Shown here piece after piece: positions 1-7,394 of a DNA stretch of 64,000 nucleotides. The notes under the pieces were generated by a model. The model saw only the letters and a program-made list of their open reading frames with translations. It made no database searches and was not told the DNA's origin. Position numbers and translations under genes: made by a program. Location: the NCBI GenBank assembly GCA_006738865.1, contig AP019701.1, positions 2,476,001 to 2,540,000 on the forward strand, read 5' to 3'. This stretch comes from Allostella sp. ATCC 35155. GTDB taxonomy: Bacteria > Pseudomonadota > Alphaproteobacteria > ATCC43930 > Allostellaceae. Positions within the stretch are counted from its first letter, which is position 1. The number at the start of each line of letters is the position of its first letter.

Positions 1-23
1 GCGGAATTCGCGACGTCCGTTTC

Positions 24-52
24 TTGACGCGGGGCCGGGGTAGGGGCTAAAG
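24..52 (+). promoter_or_regulatory. sigma70-type promoter of tRNA-His
   Basis: A TTGACG hexamer (24-29), a 17-bp spacer and CTAAAG (47-52) precede the tRNA-His gene. A start about 7 bp after the second hexamer would fall at 58-60, a few bases before the mature tRNA end at 65. The match is by eye; the -10 element is imperfect. Confidence 0.5.
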
Positions 53-64
53 GACCGGCCGTGC

Positions 65-142
65 GGCGGGTGTAGCTCAGTTGGTTAGAGCGCCAGATTG
101 TGATTCTGGATGTCGTGGGTTCAAGTCCCATCACTCGCCCCA
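65..142 (+). tRNA. tRNA-His (anticodon GTG)
   Basis: The gene folds as a full cloverleaf. The acceptor arm begins with the extra G(-1) at 65 that marks histidine tRNAs, and it pairs with C139 before an encoded CCA (140-142). The anticodon stem is CCAGA (93-97) with TCTGG (105-109), and the anticodon GTG is at 100-102. The T arm carries the GTTCAAGTC-type loop. The downstream M20 gene starts at 228, so the two could share a transcript. Confidence 0.97.
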
Positions 143-227
143 ATCCCTCCCTTGCGCAGTTGCATCGACCGACGCGGCCCCGTCGGCGGCGGCCGACTGC
201 GCCCGCAAAATGCCCGAGGAACGCGCG

Positions 228-1472
228 ATGGATGACGTGAAGCGCCAGCTCCTGTCCTGGCTCGAAGCCGACCGCGACGAGCTCATCGCCTTCATGAGCG
301 GCTTCCTCCAGGCGAAGAGCGCCAATCCGCCCGGCGACACGCGCGAGGCGGCCGACCATATCAGCCGCTATCTCCAGGCCCGCCAGGTGCCGCACCGCTT
401 CGTATCGGCCTTCGAGCACATGCCGAACGTGGTGGGCACCTACGACTGCGGCGGGGCGGGCCGGCACCTCGTGCTGAACGGCCACATCGACGTCTTCCCG
501 GCGATCGACGACTACGGCTGGTCGGGCGAGGTCCGGGACGGCAAGATTTTCGGCCGCGGCGCCTCCGACATGAAGACCGGCACCGCCGCCGGCGTCTTCG
601 CCTATGCCTATCTCCACCGCCTGCGCGAGCAACTGAAGGGCCGGCTGACGCTGACCTGCGTCTCCGACGAGCAGTCGGGCGGCAAGTACGGCACGCGCTA
701 TCTCTTCGAGACCATCCCCGACGAGGTGAAGGGCGATTGCTGCCTCAACGGCGAGCCGTCGGGCATCAACAACATCCGCTTCATGGAGAAGGGGACGCTA
801 CGCTTCCGCGTGACGGCGAAGGCGCCGGGCGGCCATGGCGGCTATCCGCATCTCTCCGCCAACCCCATCAAGATCGTCGCTGCCATCGTCGCCGAGATGG
901 AGCGCTTCCACGGCCGGCGGGCGCCGATGCCGGCCGACATCGCGGCCGCGCTCGACACGCCCGAGGCGATCGCCGGTACGAACCGTGGCATGGGCGAGGG
1001 GGCGGCAGACGTGGTGCGCTTCATCACCGTCAACCCGGGCGTCATCCAGGGCGGCCTCAAGGTCAATCAGATCGCCCCCGACTGCATGGTCGAGTTCGAC
1101 CTGCGCATCCCCGTCGGCTTCGACCGCGACACGATCCTGCAGGAAGTGAACGCGATCGTCGGCGCACACCCCGAGGCGTCGATCGAGATGTTCGACGCGC
1201 ATTCCTATCCGCCGAGCGCGGCCGACCCGAACGGGGAGATGGTCCGCATCCTCCAGGACAACGTGCGCGACCTGAAGGGCTTCACGCCGGTCCCCCTGTC
1301 GAGCCTCGGCGGATCGGACTCGCGCTATTGGCGCTATGACGGCATCCCGGCCTACCTCTACGGCCCGTCGCCCGTCAGCATGGGGCGCCGCGACGAGCAT
1401 GTGACGATCGAGGAGTTCCTCCACATCGTCCATACGCACGTCCTCTCCGCCTTCGACTATCTGCGGAAATAG
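228..1472 (+). CDS. M20 family metallopeptidase / deacylase (ArgE/DapE-like)
   Basis: A 414-residue zinc-dependent M20 hydrolase, predicted to cleave an N-acyl amino acid or dipeptide amide bond in the cytoplasm. Visible site residues are His86-Ile-Asp88 (NGHIDV), bridging Asp114 (GASDMKTG), the candidate base Glu148 in SDEQSGG, Glu176 (NGEPSG) and a C-terminal His near 393 (RRDEHVTIEEF). The second acidic residue usual after the catalytic Glu is Gln149 here. The start at 228 is chosen because GAGGA lies 7 bp upstream; the open frame extends back into tRNA-His and cannot all be coding. Its neighbours are hydrolases and an importer, which suits catabolism. The substrate cannot be read from sequence. 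Confidence 0.88.
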   Translation: MDDVKRQLLSWLEADRDELIAFMSGFLQAKSANPPGDTREAADHISRYLQARQVPHRFVSAFEHMPNVVGTYDCGGAGRHLVLNGHIDVFPAIDDYGWSGEVRDGKIFGRGASDMKTGTAAGVFAYAYLHRLREQLKGRLTLTCVSDEQSGGKYGTRYLFETIPDEVKGDCCLNGEPSGINNIRFMEKGTLRFRVTAKAPGGHGGYPHLSANPIKIVAAIVAEMERFHGRRAPMPADIAAALDTPEAIAGTNRGMGEGAADVVRFITVNPGVIQGGLKVNQIAPDCMVEFDLRIPVGFDRDTILQEVNAIVGAHPEASIEMFDAHSYPPSAADPNGEMVRILQDNVRDLKGFTPVPLSSLGGSDSRYWRYDGIPAYLYGPSPVSMGRRDEHVTIEEFLHIVHTHVLSAFDYLRK

Positions 1473-1582
1473 CCGCCCCGATCGGGAACGTGCCGCGCGG
1501 GCTTGCGGTTATGCTGCGAACGGTGCGAATCGCCGATTCGCGGACGTCCATTCGTCGGGACGAACGGCCTGGGAGGCATGAC

Positions 1583-1834
1583 ATGAAGAGGAATCTGTTG
1601 GCGGTCGGCCTGGTGGCGGCCTGCGCTGTGGGTCTCGCGGCCTGCGGCAGCCGTTCCGACGATCGCGTCGCCAGCGGCACCGGCGTCGGCGCGGGAACGG
1701 GCGCGCTGGTCGGACTGGCGTTCGGCGGAATCGGTGCCATCCCCGGCGCGCTGATCGGCGCGGGCGTCGGCGCCGGCACCGGCGCCGTGACGGACAAGGA
1801 CCAAGTCTATCTGGGCGAGCCCGTCTGGCGCTGA
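1583..1834 (+). CDS. Small glycine-zipper lipoprotein
   Basis: An 83-residue predicted lipoprotein. It has a short basic N-terminus, a hydrophobic stretch and a lipobox ending LAAC, with the lipidated Cys near residue 20. The rest is rich in Gly and Ala with repeated G-x-G-x-G-T-G spacing, the glycine-zipper pattern of small outer-membrane lipoproteins. The tail is short and polar. A strong GGGAGG site (1571-1576) fixes the start at 1583, because the longer upstream frame has no signal peptide. It stands alone, convergent with the next gene, across a hairpin. Members of this class are often envelope-stress linked, but nothing here shows a specific role. Confidence 0.8.
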   Translation: MKRNLLAVGLVAACAVGLAACGSRSDDRVASGTGVGAGTGALVGLAFGGIGAIPGALIGAGVGAGTGAVTDKDQVYLGEPVWR

Positions 1835-1848
1835 GGCTCGCCGACCGG

Positions 1849-1874
1849 GGCGGCGGGACGGTGATCCCGCCGCC
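1849..1874. terminator. Bidirectional hairpin terminator between convergent genes
   Basis: A perfect 10-bp stem (GGCGGCGGGA, 1849-1858, with its complement 1865-1874) closes a 6-nt loop. It sits in the 52-bp gap between two convergent stop codons. There is no T-run on either side, so intrinsic termination may be weak. Confidence 0.55.
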
Positions 1875-1886
1875 TGGCATCGACCC

Positions 1887-2894
1887 TCAGAGCGGATCGC
1901 GGATCAGCGGTCCGGTCGAGCAGTGGATGCCGCCGCCGCCCAGGGCCATCGCCTCGTAGGGCACGACGCGGATCGAGATCTGCAGCCGCTCGATCTTCTC
2001 GCGCGTCCGCTCCGACACACCCTCCGGCATGATCAGGCGGCCCGGCCGCACGGTCAGGCAGTTGACGATGCCGGCGCGATCCTCGTGGCTGACCTCGATG
2101 GTGCGCACCCGCAGTTCCTTCAGCTTCTCCAGGAACCAGAAGGGTAGCTGCGTCGGATTGATCAGCGCGGTGTCGGCATCGATCATCACGAAGGTGCCGT
2201 CGATGTGCAGCCGGTAGCCGGTGAGCGGCACCAGCAGCAACTCCACCCCCATCGGTCGCAGCACCTCGGCCAGCTGCCGGGCGCCCTCGTCGTTGCAGCG
2301 GCTGGAGACGCCGAGGACCGCCGTCTTCGGGTTGATCCAGGCGAAGCTGCCGCCTTCCAGGATGCCCGTGCCGTGGATGGTGCGCAGGATCGGCATGCCG
2401 ATCCTCGCCAGGGTGCGGGTGACCGGGCCTTCCTCGCCACGGCGGATCGGCGGCCCGAGGCGCGTCACGATCGCCCCGCCATCGACCGCGATCATGCTGT
2501 CGCGCGTGTAGCAGGACTTCATCTTGCCGGGCGTGCATTCGTCGAGGAAGACGACCTCGGTCCCTTCTTCGCGCAGTGCCTCGACCAGGGCGTCGTGCTG
2601 CGCCTGCATATCCGCCAGCGGCGGGATCGTGTCGCCGCGCCAGTACCAGCCATGCTCGACATCGCCGAAGGCGCCGATGTCGGGCAGGCGCTTGGCGGGG
2701 TCGACGATCTTCAGCTCGTCGCCCGGCCGGTGCATCAGCACCATGCGCAGATGGCCGACATCGTTGTTGCAGCCCCAGCGCCGGCCCCACACGCGGATCT
2801 GCTCGGCCTCGGTCTCGAACGCCGGCTCCGGCGTCGAGGCGAAGGTCTTGATCAGCATGTTGTAGCGATATTCGCCCTCGGTCATCATCGACAT
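1887..2894 (-). CDS. Arginine deiminase / amidinotransferase-fold hydrolase (DDAH-like)
   Basis: A 335-residue pentein-fold enzyme of the group that attacks guanidino carbons through a covalent cysteine intermediate (arginine deiminase, dimethylarginine hydrolase, amidinotransferase). The triad is visible as Glu180 (ILEGGS), His230 with Asp232 (LHIDGTF) and Cys325 in GGGGIHCSTGP close to the C-terminus. A TRDS motif at 130-133 matches the substrate-binding region. It is the last gene of a leftward operon with an ABC importer and an AbgB-like hydrolase, 15 bp after the latter. This suggests release of ammonia or an amine from an imported guanidino compound. The exact substrate is unknown: DDAH, deiminase or amidinotransferase are all possible. 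Confidence 0.8.
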   Translation of the reverse strand: MSMMTEGEYRYNMLIKTFASTPEPAFETEAEQIRVWGRRWGCNNDVGHLRMVLMHRPGDELKIVDPAKRLPDIGAFGDVEHGWYWRGDTIPPLADMQAQHDALVEALREEGTEVVFLDECTPGKMKSCYTRDSMIAVDGGAIVTRLGPPIRRGEEGPVTRTLARIGMPILRTIHGTGILEGGSFAWINPKTAVLGVSSRCNDEGARQLAEVLRPMGVELLLVPLTGYRLHIDGTFVMIDADTALINPTQLPFWFLEKLKELRVRTIEVSHEDRAGIVNCLTVRPGRLIMPEGVSERTREKIERLQISIRVVPYEAMALGGGGIHCSTGPLIRDPL

Positions 2895-2909
2895 GGGTTC
2901 GGCCCTCCC

Positions 2910-4508
2910 TCAGCCGCGTTCGGCCGTGGTGGTCGGGATCGACCATTCCCGGCCCCGGACGGTCTCGACATATTCCGGCCAGCGATACTCGACCGGCGCC
3001 GGGAACTTCTCCGGCAGCAGGGGCGGCATCCACTTGGTGCCGCCGATGCCGCCGCCGGTCCGCTCGCGAAACTCGGCCTTGCAGCGCTCCAGCGCCGCCG
3101 GGTCGCCGCCGAGATCGACCAGGGTCAGCGCGATCACCTTGCCGGCGGCCGACCACATCGGGTCGATCGTGCCCGGGGTCCCGCCCATCGCAAATCGCGT
3201 CCATTCGGGATAGCGATAGCCGGGCTCGGGCGCGCGCAGGATCGGCCGGGCGACGTAGAGGCGCACCGTCGGCGCGTGCCACGTGTATTCGACATAGTCG
3301 TCGGCGGCGAAGTTCTTCTGCCAGGTGGGCAGGTTGGCGCGGAACCAGGCCTCGCCGTCCTGCGGCGTCGTCAGTTGCTCGTGCTCGGGCGGGAAGGGGT
3401 CGTCCATCGGCGCGATGCCGAGCGTCTTTTGGATCTCGCGGCCGAAGGCTTTGCCCGCCTCGCTCCATTTCGGCGGGCCGACCCGCTCGAAGTTGCGGTA
3501 GGTGATCTCGGCCAGCGCGTGGTTCGGCAAGCCCGGGCGGGTCTTGGTGATCCACTCCTTGCGGACTGTGCAGTGGCTGATCGCGGCCGCGTGGTCGGCA
3601 TTGTTGTCGAGCGTCGCGAAGACCTTCTCCTGCATCTCCACGAAGGGCGCACGGCAGGCATACTGAATCTGGCCGATGTTGGGCGCGAGGTTGTCGGCCG
3701 CAGCCTGGCCGGCGGTCATGATGAACTCGTTGATGCTCCAGCCGCCATTGTGCGGCAGCATCGCCTCCTTGAGGAACTTGGAGGCCGTGTACATCAGGAC
3801 CACGGCGTCGATCGTGCCGGGGGCACGGGCCACGCCATGGGTGTGCTGGATGCCGGCCGTCGCCTGCCGGGCGAGCCAGGTCTCGGGATCGTCGCACTCG
3901 AAGGTGTAGATGCGGCTCCAGTAGGGGGCGCAGTGGGTGTCCCACAGCACGCTGTTGACGAGACCGCCGAACGAGGCCGGGTGGAAGCTGATCGCGGCGT
4001 CCATGTCGTCGTAGTAGCCGTGGGCGGCGTGGACCGGCTTGGAGCCGCACATCTTCTCGGCGGGCTCGCCGAGGAACTTGAGCCGCGCCTCGATGCCGTG
4101 GGTCTTCAGCGCGTGCTGGGCCGCGAGGAAGCCCGCGAGCGCGCCGATGCCGAGGCCGGAATGCGGGTCGGTGTGGCCGGCGGCATACTTGCTCATGCCC
4201 GGCCGCGGCTGGCGATAGGGCACGGCTGCCTGCGACCGGCCGGGAACCGCGTCGTACTCGGCATAGCCGCCGAGGACCGGGCCCGCCTCGCCCCAGGTCG
4301 CGCAGAACGCCGTCGGCATGGTCGCCGACCCTTCCTCGACGGTCCAGCCGGCCGCGCGCAGGCGCTCGACATACCAGGCGCAGGAGCGGTACTCGCGCCA
4401 AGCCGGCTCGGCCATCTCCCAGATGGCGAGGTGGTCGCGCGAGAGCTGGTCGTGGTTGGCCTCAAGCCATTCCAGCGCGGTCCGTTTGACCGCTTCCAGA
4501 TCCATCAT
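2910..4508 (-). CDS. M20 amidohydrolase, AbgB-like (divergent metal site)
   Basis: About 532 residues, resembling subunit B of p-aminobenzoyl-glutamate hydrolase in the M20D group. GGYAEYDAVPG, GEPAEKMCGSK and AAISFHP follow the AbgB layout. Where AbgB normally shows a Cys-containing GHGCGHN metal motif, this protein reads GHTDPHSGLG, so Asp appears to replace the metal-binding Cys. The start is one of two adjacent ATGs (4508 or 4505) behind GGAGA. It follows the ABC permease by 34 bp and precedes the deiminase-fold gene by 15 bp. A role in cleaving an amide bond of the imported compound is inferred. No AbgA partner is adjacent, though a second M20 gene lies at 228. Confidence 0.8.
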   Translation of the reverse strand: MMDLEAVKRTALEWLEANHDQLSRDHLAIWEMAEPAWREYRSCAWYVERLRAAGWTVEEGSATMPTAFCATWGEAGPVLGGYAEYDAVPGRSQAAVPYRQPRPGMSKYAAGHTDPHSGLGIGALAGFLAAQHALKTHGIEARLKFLGEPAEKMCGSKPVHAAHGYYDDMDAAISFHPASFGGLVNSVLWDTHCAPYWSRIYTFECDDPETWLARQATAGIQHTHGVARAPGTIDAVVLMYTASKFLKEAMLPHNGGWSINEFIMTAGQAAADNLAPNIGQIQYACRAPFVEMQEKVFATLDNNADHAAAISHCTVRKEWITKTRPGLPNHALAEITYRNFERVGPPKWSEAGKAFGREIQKTLGIAPMDDPFPPEHEQLTTPQDGEAWFRANLPTWQKNFAADDYVEYTWHAPTVRLYVARPILRAPEPGYRYPEWTRFAMGGTPGTIDPMWSAAGKVIALTLVDLGGDPAALERCKAEFRERTGGGIGGTKWMPPLLPEKFPAPVEYRWPEYVETVRGREWSIPTTTAERG

Positions 4509-4542
4509 GGGGTCTCCGTTGGGGCTCGGGAGTGAAGGGAGC

Positions 4543-5337
4543 TTACTCCGATCGCTGGCGCCGGGTGCGCATGTCGAGCACGAGCAGGATCGCGGTGACC
4601 GCGACCAGCGCCGTCGCGACGGCGGCCATGGTCGGGTCGAGATGCTCGTTGATGCCGTCCCAGATCCGGCGGGGCAGGGTGAAGATGGCACGGCTGGCGA
4701 TGAAGAGCACCAGGACCAGCTCGTCCCAGGAATGGATGAAGGCGAAGATCGAGCCCGAGACGACGCCGGGCAGGATGCTGGGCAGGATCACCCGGCGCAG
4801 CGTGTAGGGCACGCTGGCCCCGAGGTTGCGGGCCGCCTGCTCCAGCCGCGGATCGAAGTTGGCGAGCGAAGTCGAGACGATGATGACGACGTAGGGTATG
4901 CCGGTCACGCCATGGGCCAGCATCACCCCGAAATAGGTGTCCAGCAGGCCGAGCTGGACCCAGAGGCGATAGAGACCGAGCGCGTAGACGATGGTCGGCA
5001 CGATGATCGGCACCAGCATCAGCACCCGCACGAGCTCGCTCCAGCGCGAGCCGAGCCGCCAGCAGCCGACCGCGCACAGCGTCCCGGACAGGACCGAGAT
5101 CACGGTCGCGCCGCTCGCGATGACGAAGCTCTGCCCGACCGAGGACAGCCACGCCGCGCTCTGCACGAGGTTGACGTAGTGGCGCAGCGACAGCCCGTCC
5201 TGGGGCAGGGACAGGAAGCGCTGGTCGGTCAGCGACACCGGCACGACGATGGTGATGGGCAGCACCAGGAACAGCACGATCGCCCAACCGAGCGACCGGG
5301 TCGAGCGTGCCGCGGCGATGCGGGATTCGTCCGCCAT
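4543..5337 (-). CDS. ABC transporter permease, PotC-type
   Basis: A 264-residue inner-membrane permease of the spermidine/putrescine (PotC) type with about six hydrophobic segments. The cytoplasmic coupling loop is visible as EQAARNLGAS...RRVILPSILPG around residues 160-185, the EAA motif that contacts the ATPase. The start is MADESRI at 5337, 5 bp after the stop of the first permease; the longer open frame upstream is the antisense-like remainder of that gene's region and is not used. With the other permease, binding protein and ATPase it forms one importer. The PotBC type fits polyamines, other cationic compounds or small organic acids. Confidence 0.88.
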   Translation of the reverse strand: MADESRIAAARSTRSLGWAIVLFLVLPITIVVPVSLTDQRFLSLPQDGLSLRHYVNLVQSAAWLSSVGQSFVIASGATVISVLSGTLCAVGCWRLGSRWSELVRVLMLVPIIVPTIVYALGLYRLWVQLGLLDTYFGVMLAHGVTGIPYVVIIVSTSLANFDPRLEQAARNLGASVPYTLRRVILPSILPGVVSGSIFAFIHSWDELVLVLFIASRAIFTLPRRIWDGINEHLDPTMAAVATALVAVTAILLVLDMRTRRQRSE

Positions 5338-5342
5338 GGCCG

Positions 5343-6224
5343 TCAACCCGCTCCGAACAGGCGCTTGAGGTCGACGACCTTCGCCAGCGCCGCCAGCAGC
5401 ACGAAGATGAAGATGACCAGCGTCGAGGCCAGCATGGTGCCGAGGCCCCAGCGCAGCAGGTCGAGGATCTGCAGGCTGATATACTCGGCGATCATCAGGG
5501 TCTTGCCGCCGCCGAGGATGGCGGGCGTCACGAAGAAGCCGAGCGAGAAGATGAAGACCAGCACCGTCGCCCCGATGATGCCGGGCAGGCTCTGCGGCAG
5601 GAACACGCGCCGGAAGGTGTAGAAGCGCGATCCGCCGAGGCCGCGCGCCGCCGAGACGGTGCGCGCGTCGATGTCGCGCATGCTGGCATAGAGCGGCAGC
5701 ACGGCGTAGGGGATCATGTAGTGCACCATGCCGATGACGATGCCGAACTCGTTCCAGATGAGCGCGAGCGGCTGTTCGATGATCCCGGCATCGCGCAGCG
5801 TGGTGTTGATCAGGCCCTCGCGGGCCAGCAGCGTCACCCAGGCGAAGGCCCGCACCAGGACGGAGATCCACAGCGGCACGAGGACGCCGAGGAAGAGCCA
5901 GCGCTGCGCCCGCGGCGAGGCATGGACCAGGACGTAGGCCACGACATAACCCAGCACGATGGTCACCGCCGTGGTGATGGTGCAGATGCGGAGCGTGGTG
6001 ACGATCGTCCGGCGGATCGATGCGCTGGTGAAGAGCAGGGCGTAGTTGTCGAGGCCGGGCTTGGGCTCCGTCACGCTGATCCAGAGCACCTCGACGAGCG
6101 GGTAGAAGTAGAAGGCGGCCATCAGCACGGCGGCCGGCGCCACCATCAGCCAGTAGGCCGTGCGTTCGTTCGCGAAGAAGAACCGGCGCCCCGAATGGGC
6201 GCCGGTGGCAGCGACTGCGGTCAC
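5343..6224 (-). CDS. ABC transporter permease, PotB-type
   Basis: A 293-residue inner-membrane permease with a first membrane segment near residues 25-45 and about six in all. The EAA coupling loop reads ARGLGGSRFYTFRRVFLPQS, matching PotB-type permeases of family 1 solute importers. It lies 4 bp after the binding-protein gene and 5 bp before the second permease, so translation is probably coupled along the operon. It should heterodimerise with the product of 4543-5337 and be energised by the ATPase of 7395-8507. The substrate is not determined by the sequence. Confidence 0.88.
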   Translation of the reverse strand: MTAVAATGAHSGRRFFFANERTAYWLMVAPAAVLMAAFYFYPLVEVLWISVTEPKPGLDNYALLFTSASIRRTIVTTLRICTITTAVTIVLGYVVAYVLVHASPRAQRWLFLGVLVPLWISVLVRAFAWVTLLAREGLINTTLRDAGIIEQPLALIWNEFGIVIGMVHYMIPYAVLPLYASMRDIDARTVSAARGLGGSRFYTFRRVFLPQSLPGIIGATVLVFIFSLGFFVTPAILGGGKTLMIAEYISLQILDLLRWGLGTMLASTLVIFIFVLLAALAKVVDLKRLFGAG

Positions 6225-6228
6225 GAGG

Positions 6229-7362
6229 TCACGACGAGATCATGTCGAGGAACGCCTGCGTCAGCTGTTCCTGGTTCTCCATCCACCACTCGCCGCCGAA
6301 CTTGACCTGCTTGGCGAGGTTCTCCGGGGCGGACGGGTTGGCCGCGTTGAACTGCGGCTTGACGAGGGCGGCGGCGGCCGGGTTGGCGGGGCCGTTGCCC
6401 ATGCGCTCCAGCAGCAGCACCTGGCCCTCCGGCTCCTGCATGGCGCGGATCGCGCGATGCGCCCAGGTCGAGCCGGCCGGCGAGTTCTTCGGCACGATCC
6501 AGATGCCGGGCTGGACGATGGCCTGGTTGAAGGTGAACTTGATCCGGCCGTCCGTGTCGCGCGTCAGGATGTTGGCGCGGGTGTGCCACATGATGCCCAT
6601 GACGCACTCGCCGGTCCGCATCAGCTGCTGGCTCTCGGCGCCGGAGTTCCAGTACAGCGAATCCGCCTTGATCGAGGCGATCTTGGCGAGCGCGCGCTTC
6701 TGGTCGATCGGGTAGAGCTTGTCGGCGGCGACCCCGTCGGCCAGCAGGGCCGGCTCCAGCATGGCGAGGCCGGTGCGGCGCAGCATGCGCTTGCCGGGAA
6801 TCTTCTTGGTGTCGAAGAAGTCGGCCCAGGTCGGCGTGCCCTGGATCTTGGTCGAATCCCAGGCCAGTACGGTCGAGAAGTAATAGTTGATGACACCCCA
6901 CTTGTAGGCGAACTGGGGGTCGAGCTTCGTCTTGTCGACGATCGTGTAGTCGATCGGCTCGAGGTAGCCGGCCTGGCCGAGCTGGTGCGCCTGCCCCGTG
7001 CCGGAGTCGATGACGTCCCAGATCACCTTCTTGGCATCGACCATCGCCTTGATCTTGCCGGTCGACGGACCGCTGCCGTCGATGACCAGCTTCACGCCCT
7101 CCTTGGCCTCGAATGGCTTGGCGAAGGCATCGGTGAAGGCCGGCACGGCATCGCCGCCGAAATTCGCCAGCACCACTTCCTTGGGCTTGGCGGTCTGGGC
7201 CATCGCCGCGCGGGCGAAGGCGCCGCTGCCGCCGAGCGCCGCCGGCAGGAGGCCGAGCGCGAGCAGCCCCTTCATGAAGGTGCGGCGGTCGATCCGGCCG
7301 GCGACGAGGTCCTCGCGGAGGATCTCGGCGCAGTCCTGGGCAAAGCTCTGTTCGTCACGCAT
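6229..7362 (-). CDS. Periplasmic substrate-binding protein, PotD-like, Tat-exported
   Basis: A 377-residue solute-binding protein of the PotD/spermidine-putrescine type. After an unusually long polar leader (about 25 residues) comes DRRTFMKG and a hydrophobic core ending FARAAMAQ, a twin-arginine (Tat) signal. The mature protein starts near KPKEVVLANFGGD and has the periplasmic-binding-protein segments SGTGQ, WDSTKIQGTPTW and a WIVPKNSP hinge region. A GGGAGAG site just upstream supports the start at 7362. The ATPase gene ends 32 bp before it and the permeases follow. Tat export implies folding, perhaps with a cofactor, before translocation, which is not universal in this family. Confidence 0.88.
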   Translation of the reverse strand: MRDEQSFAQDCAEILREDLVAGRIDRRTFMKGLLALGLLPAALGGSGAFARAAMAQTAKPKEVVLANFGGDAVPAFTDAFAKPFEAKEGVKLVIDGSGPSTGKIKAMVDAKKVIWDVIDSGTGQAHQLGQAGYLEPIDYTIVDKTKLDPQFAYKWGVINYYFSTVLAWDSTKIQGTPTWADFFDTKKIPGKRMLRRTGLAMLEPALLADGVAADKLYPIDQKRALAKIASIKADSLYWNSGAESQQLMRTGECVMGIMWHTRANILTRDTDGRIKFTFNQAIVQPGIWIVPKNSPAGSTWAHRAIRAMQEPEGQVLLLERMGNGPANPAAAALVKPQFNAANPSAPENLAKQVKFGGEWWMENQEQLTQAFLDMISS

Positions 7363-7394
7363 CGCTGCTCTCCCTGTTTCGTCGTTGCTTCGGT

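Noticed and set aside
169-186. Hairpin CCGACG/CGTCGG after tRNA-His as a terminator
   Set aside because: The stem is only 6 bp with no T-run, and the M20 gene follows closely.
81-227. N-terminal extension of the first M20 gene
   Set aside because: It begins inside tRNA-His and lacks similarity; GAGGA before 228 gives a better start.
2205-4535. A 776-residue plus-strand open frame opposite the AbgB-like and deiminase genes
   Set aside because: It has no family motifs and lies exactly antisense to two well-supported genes.
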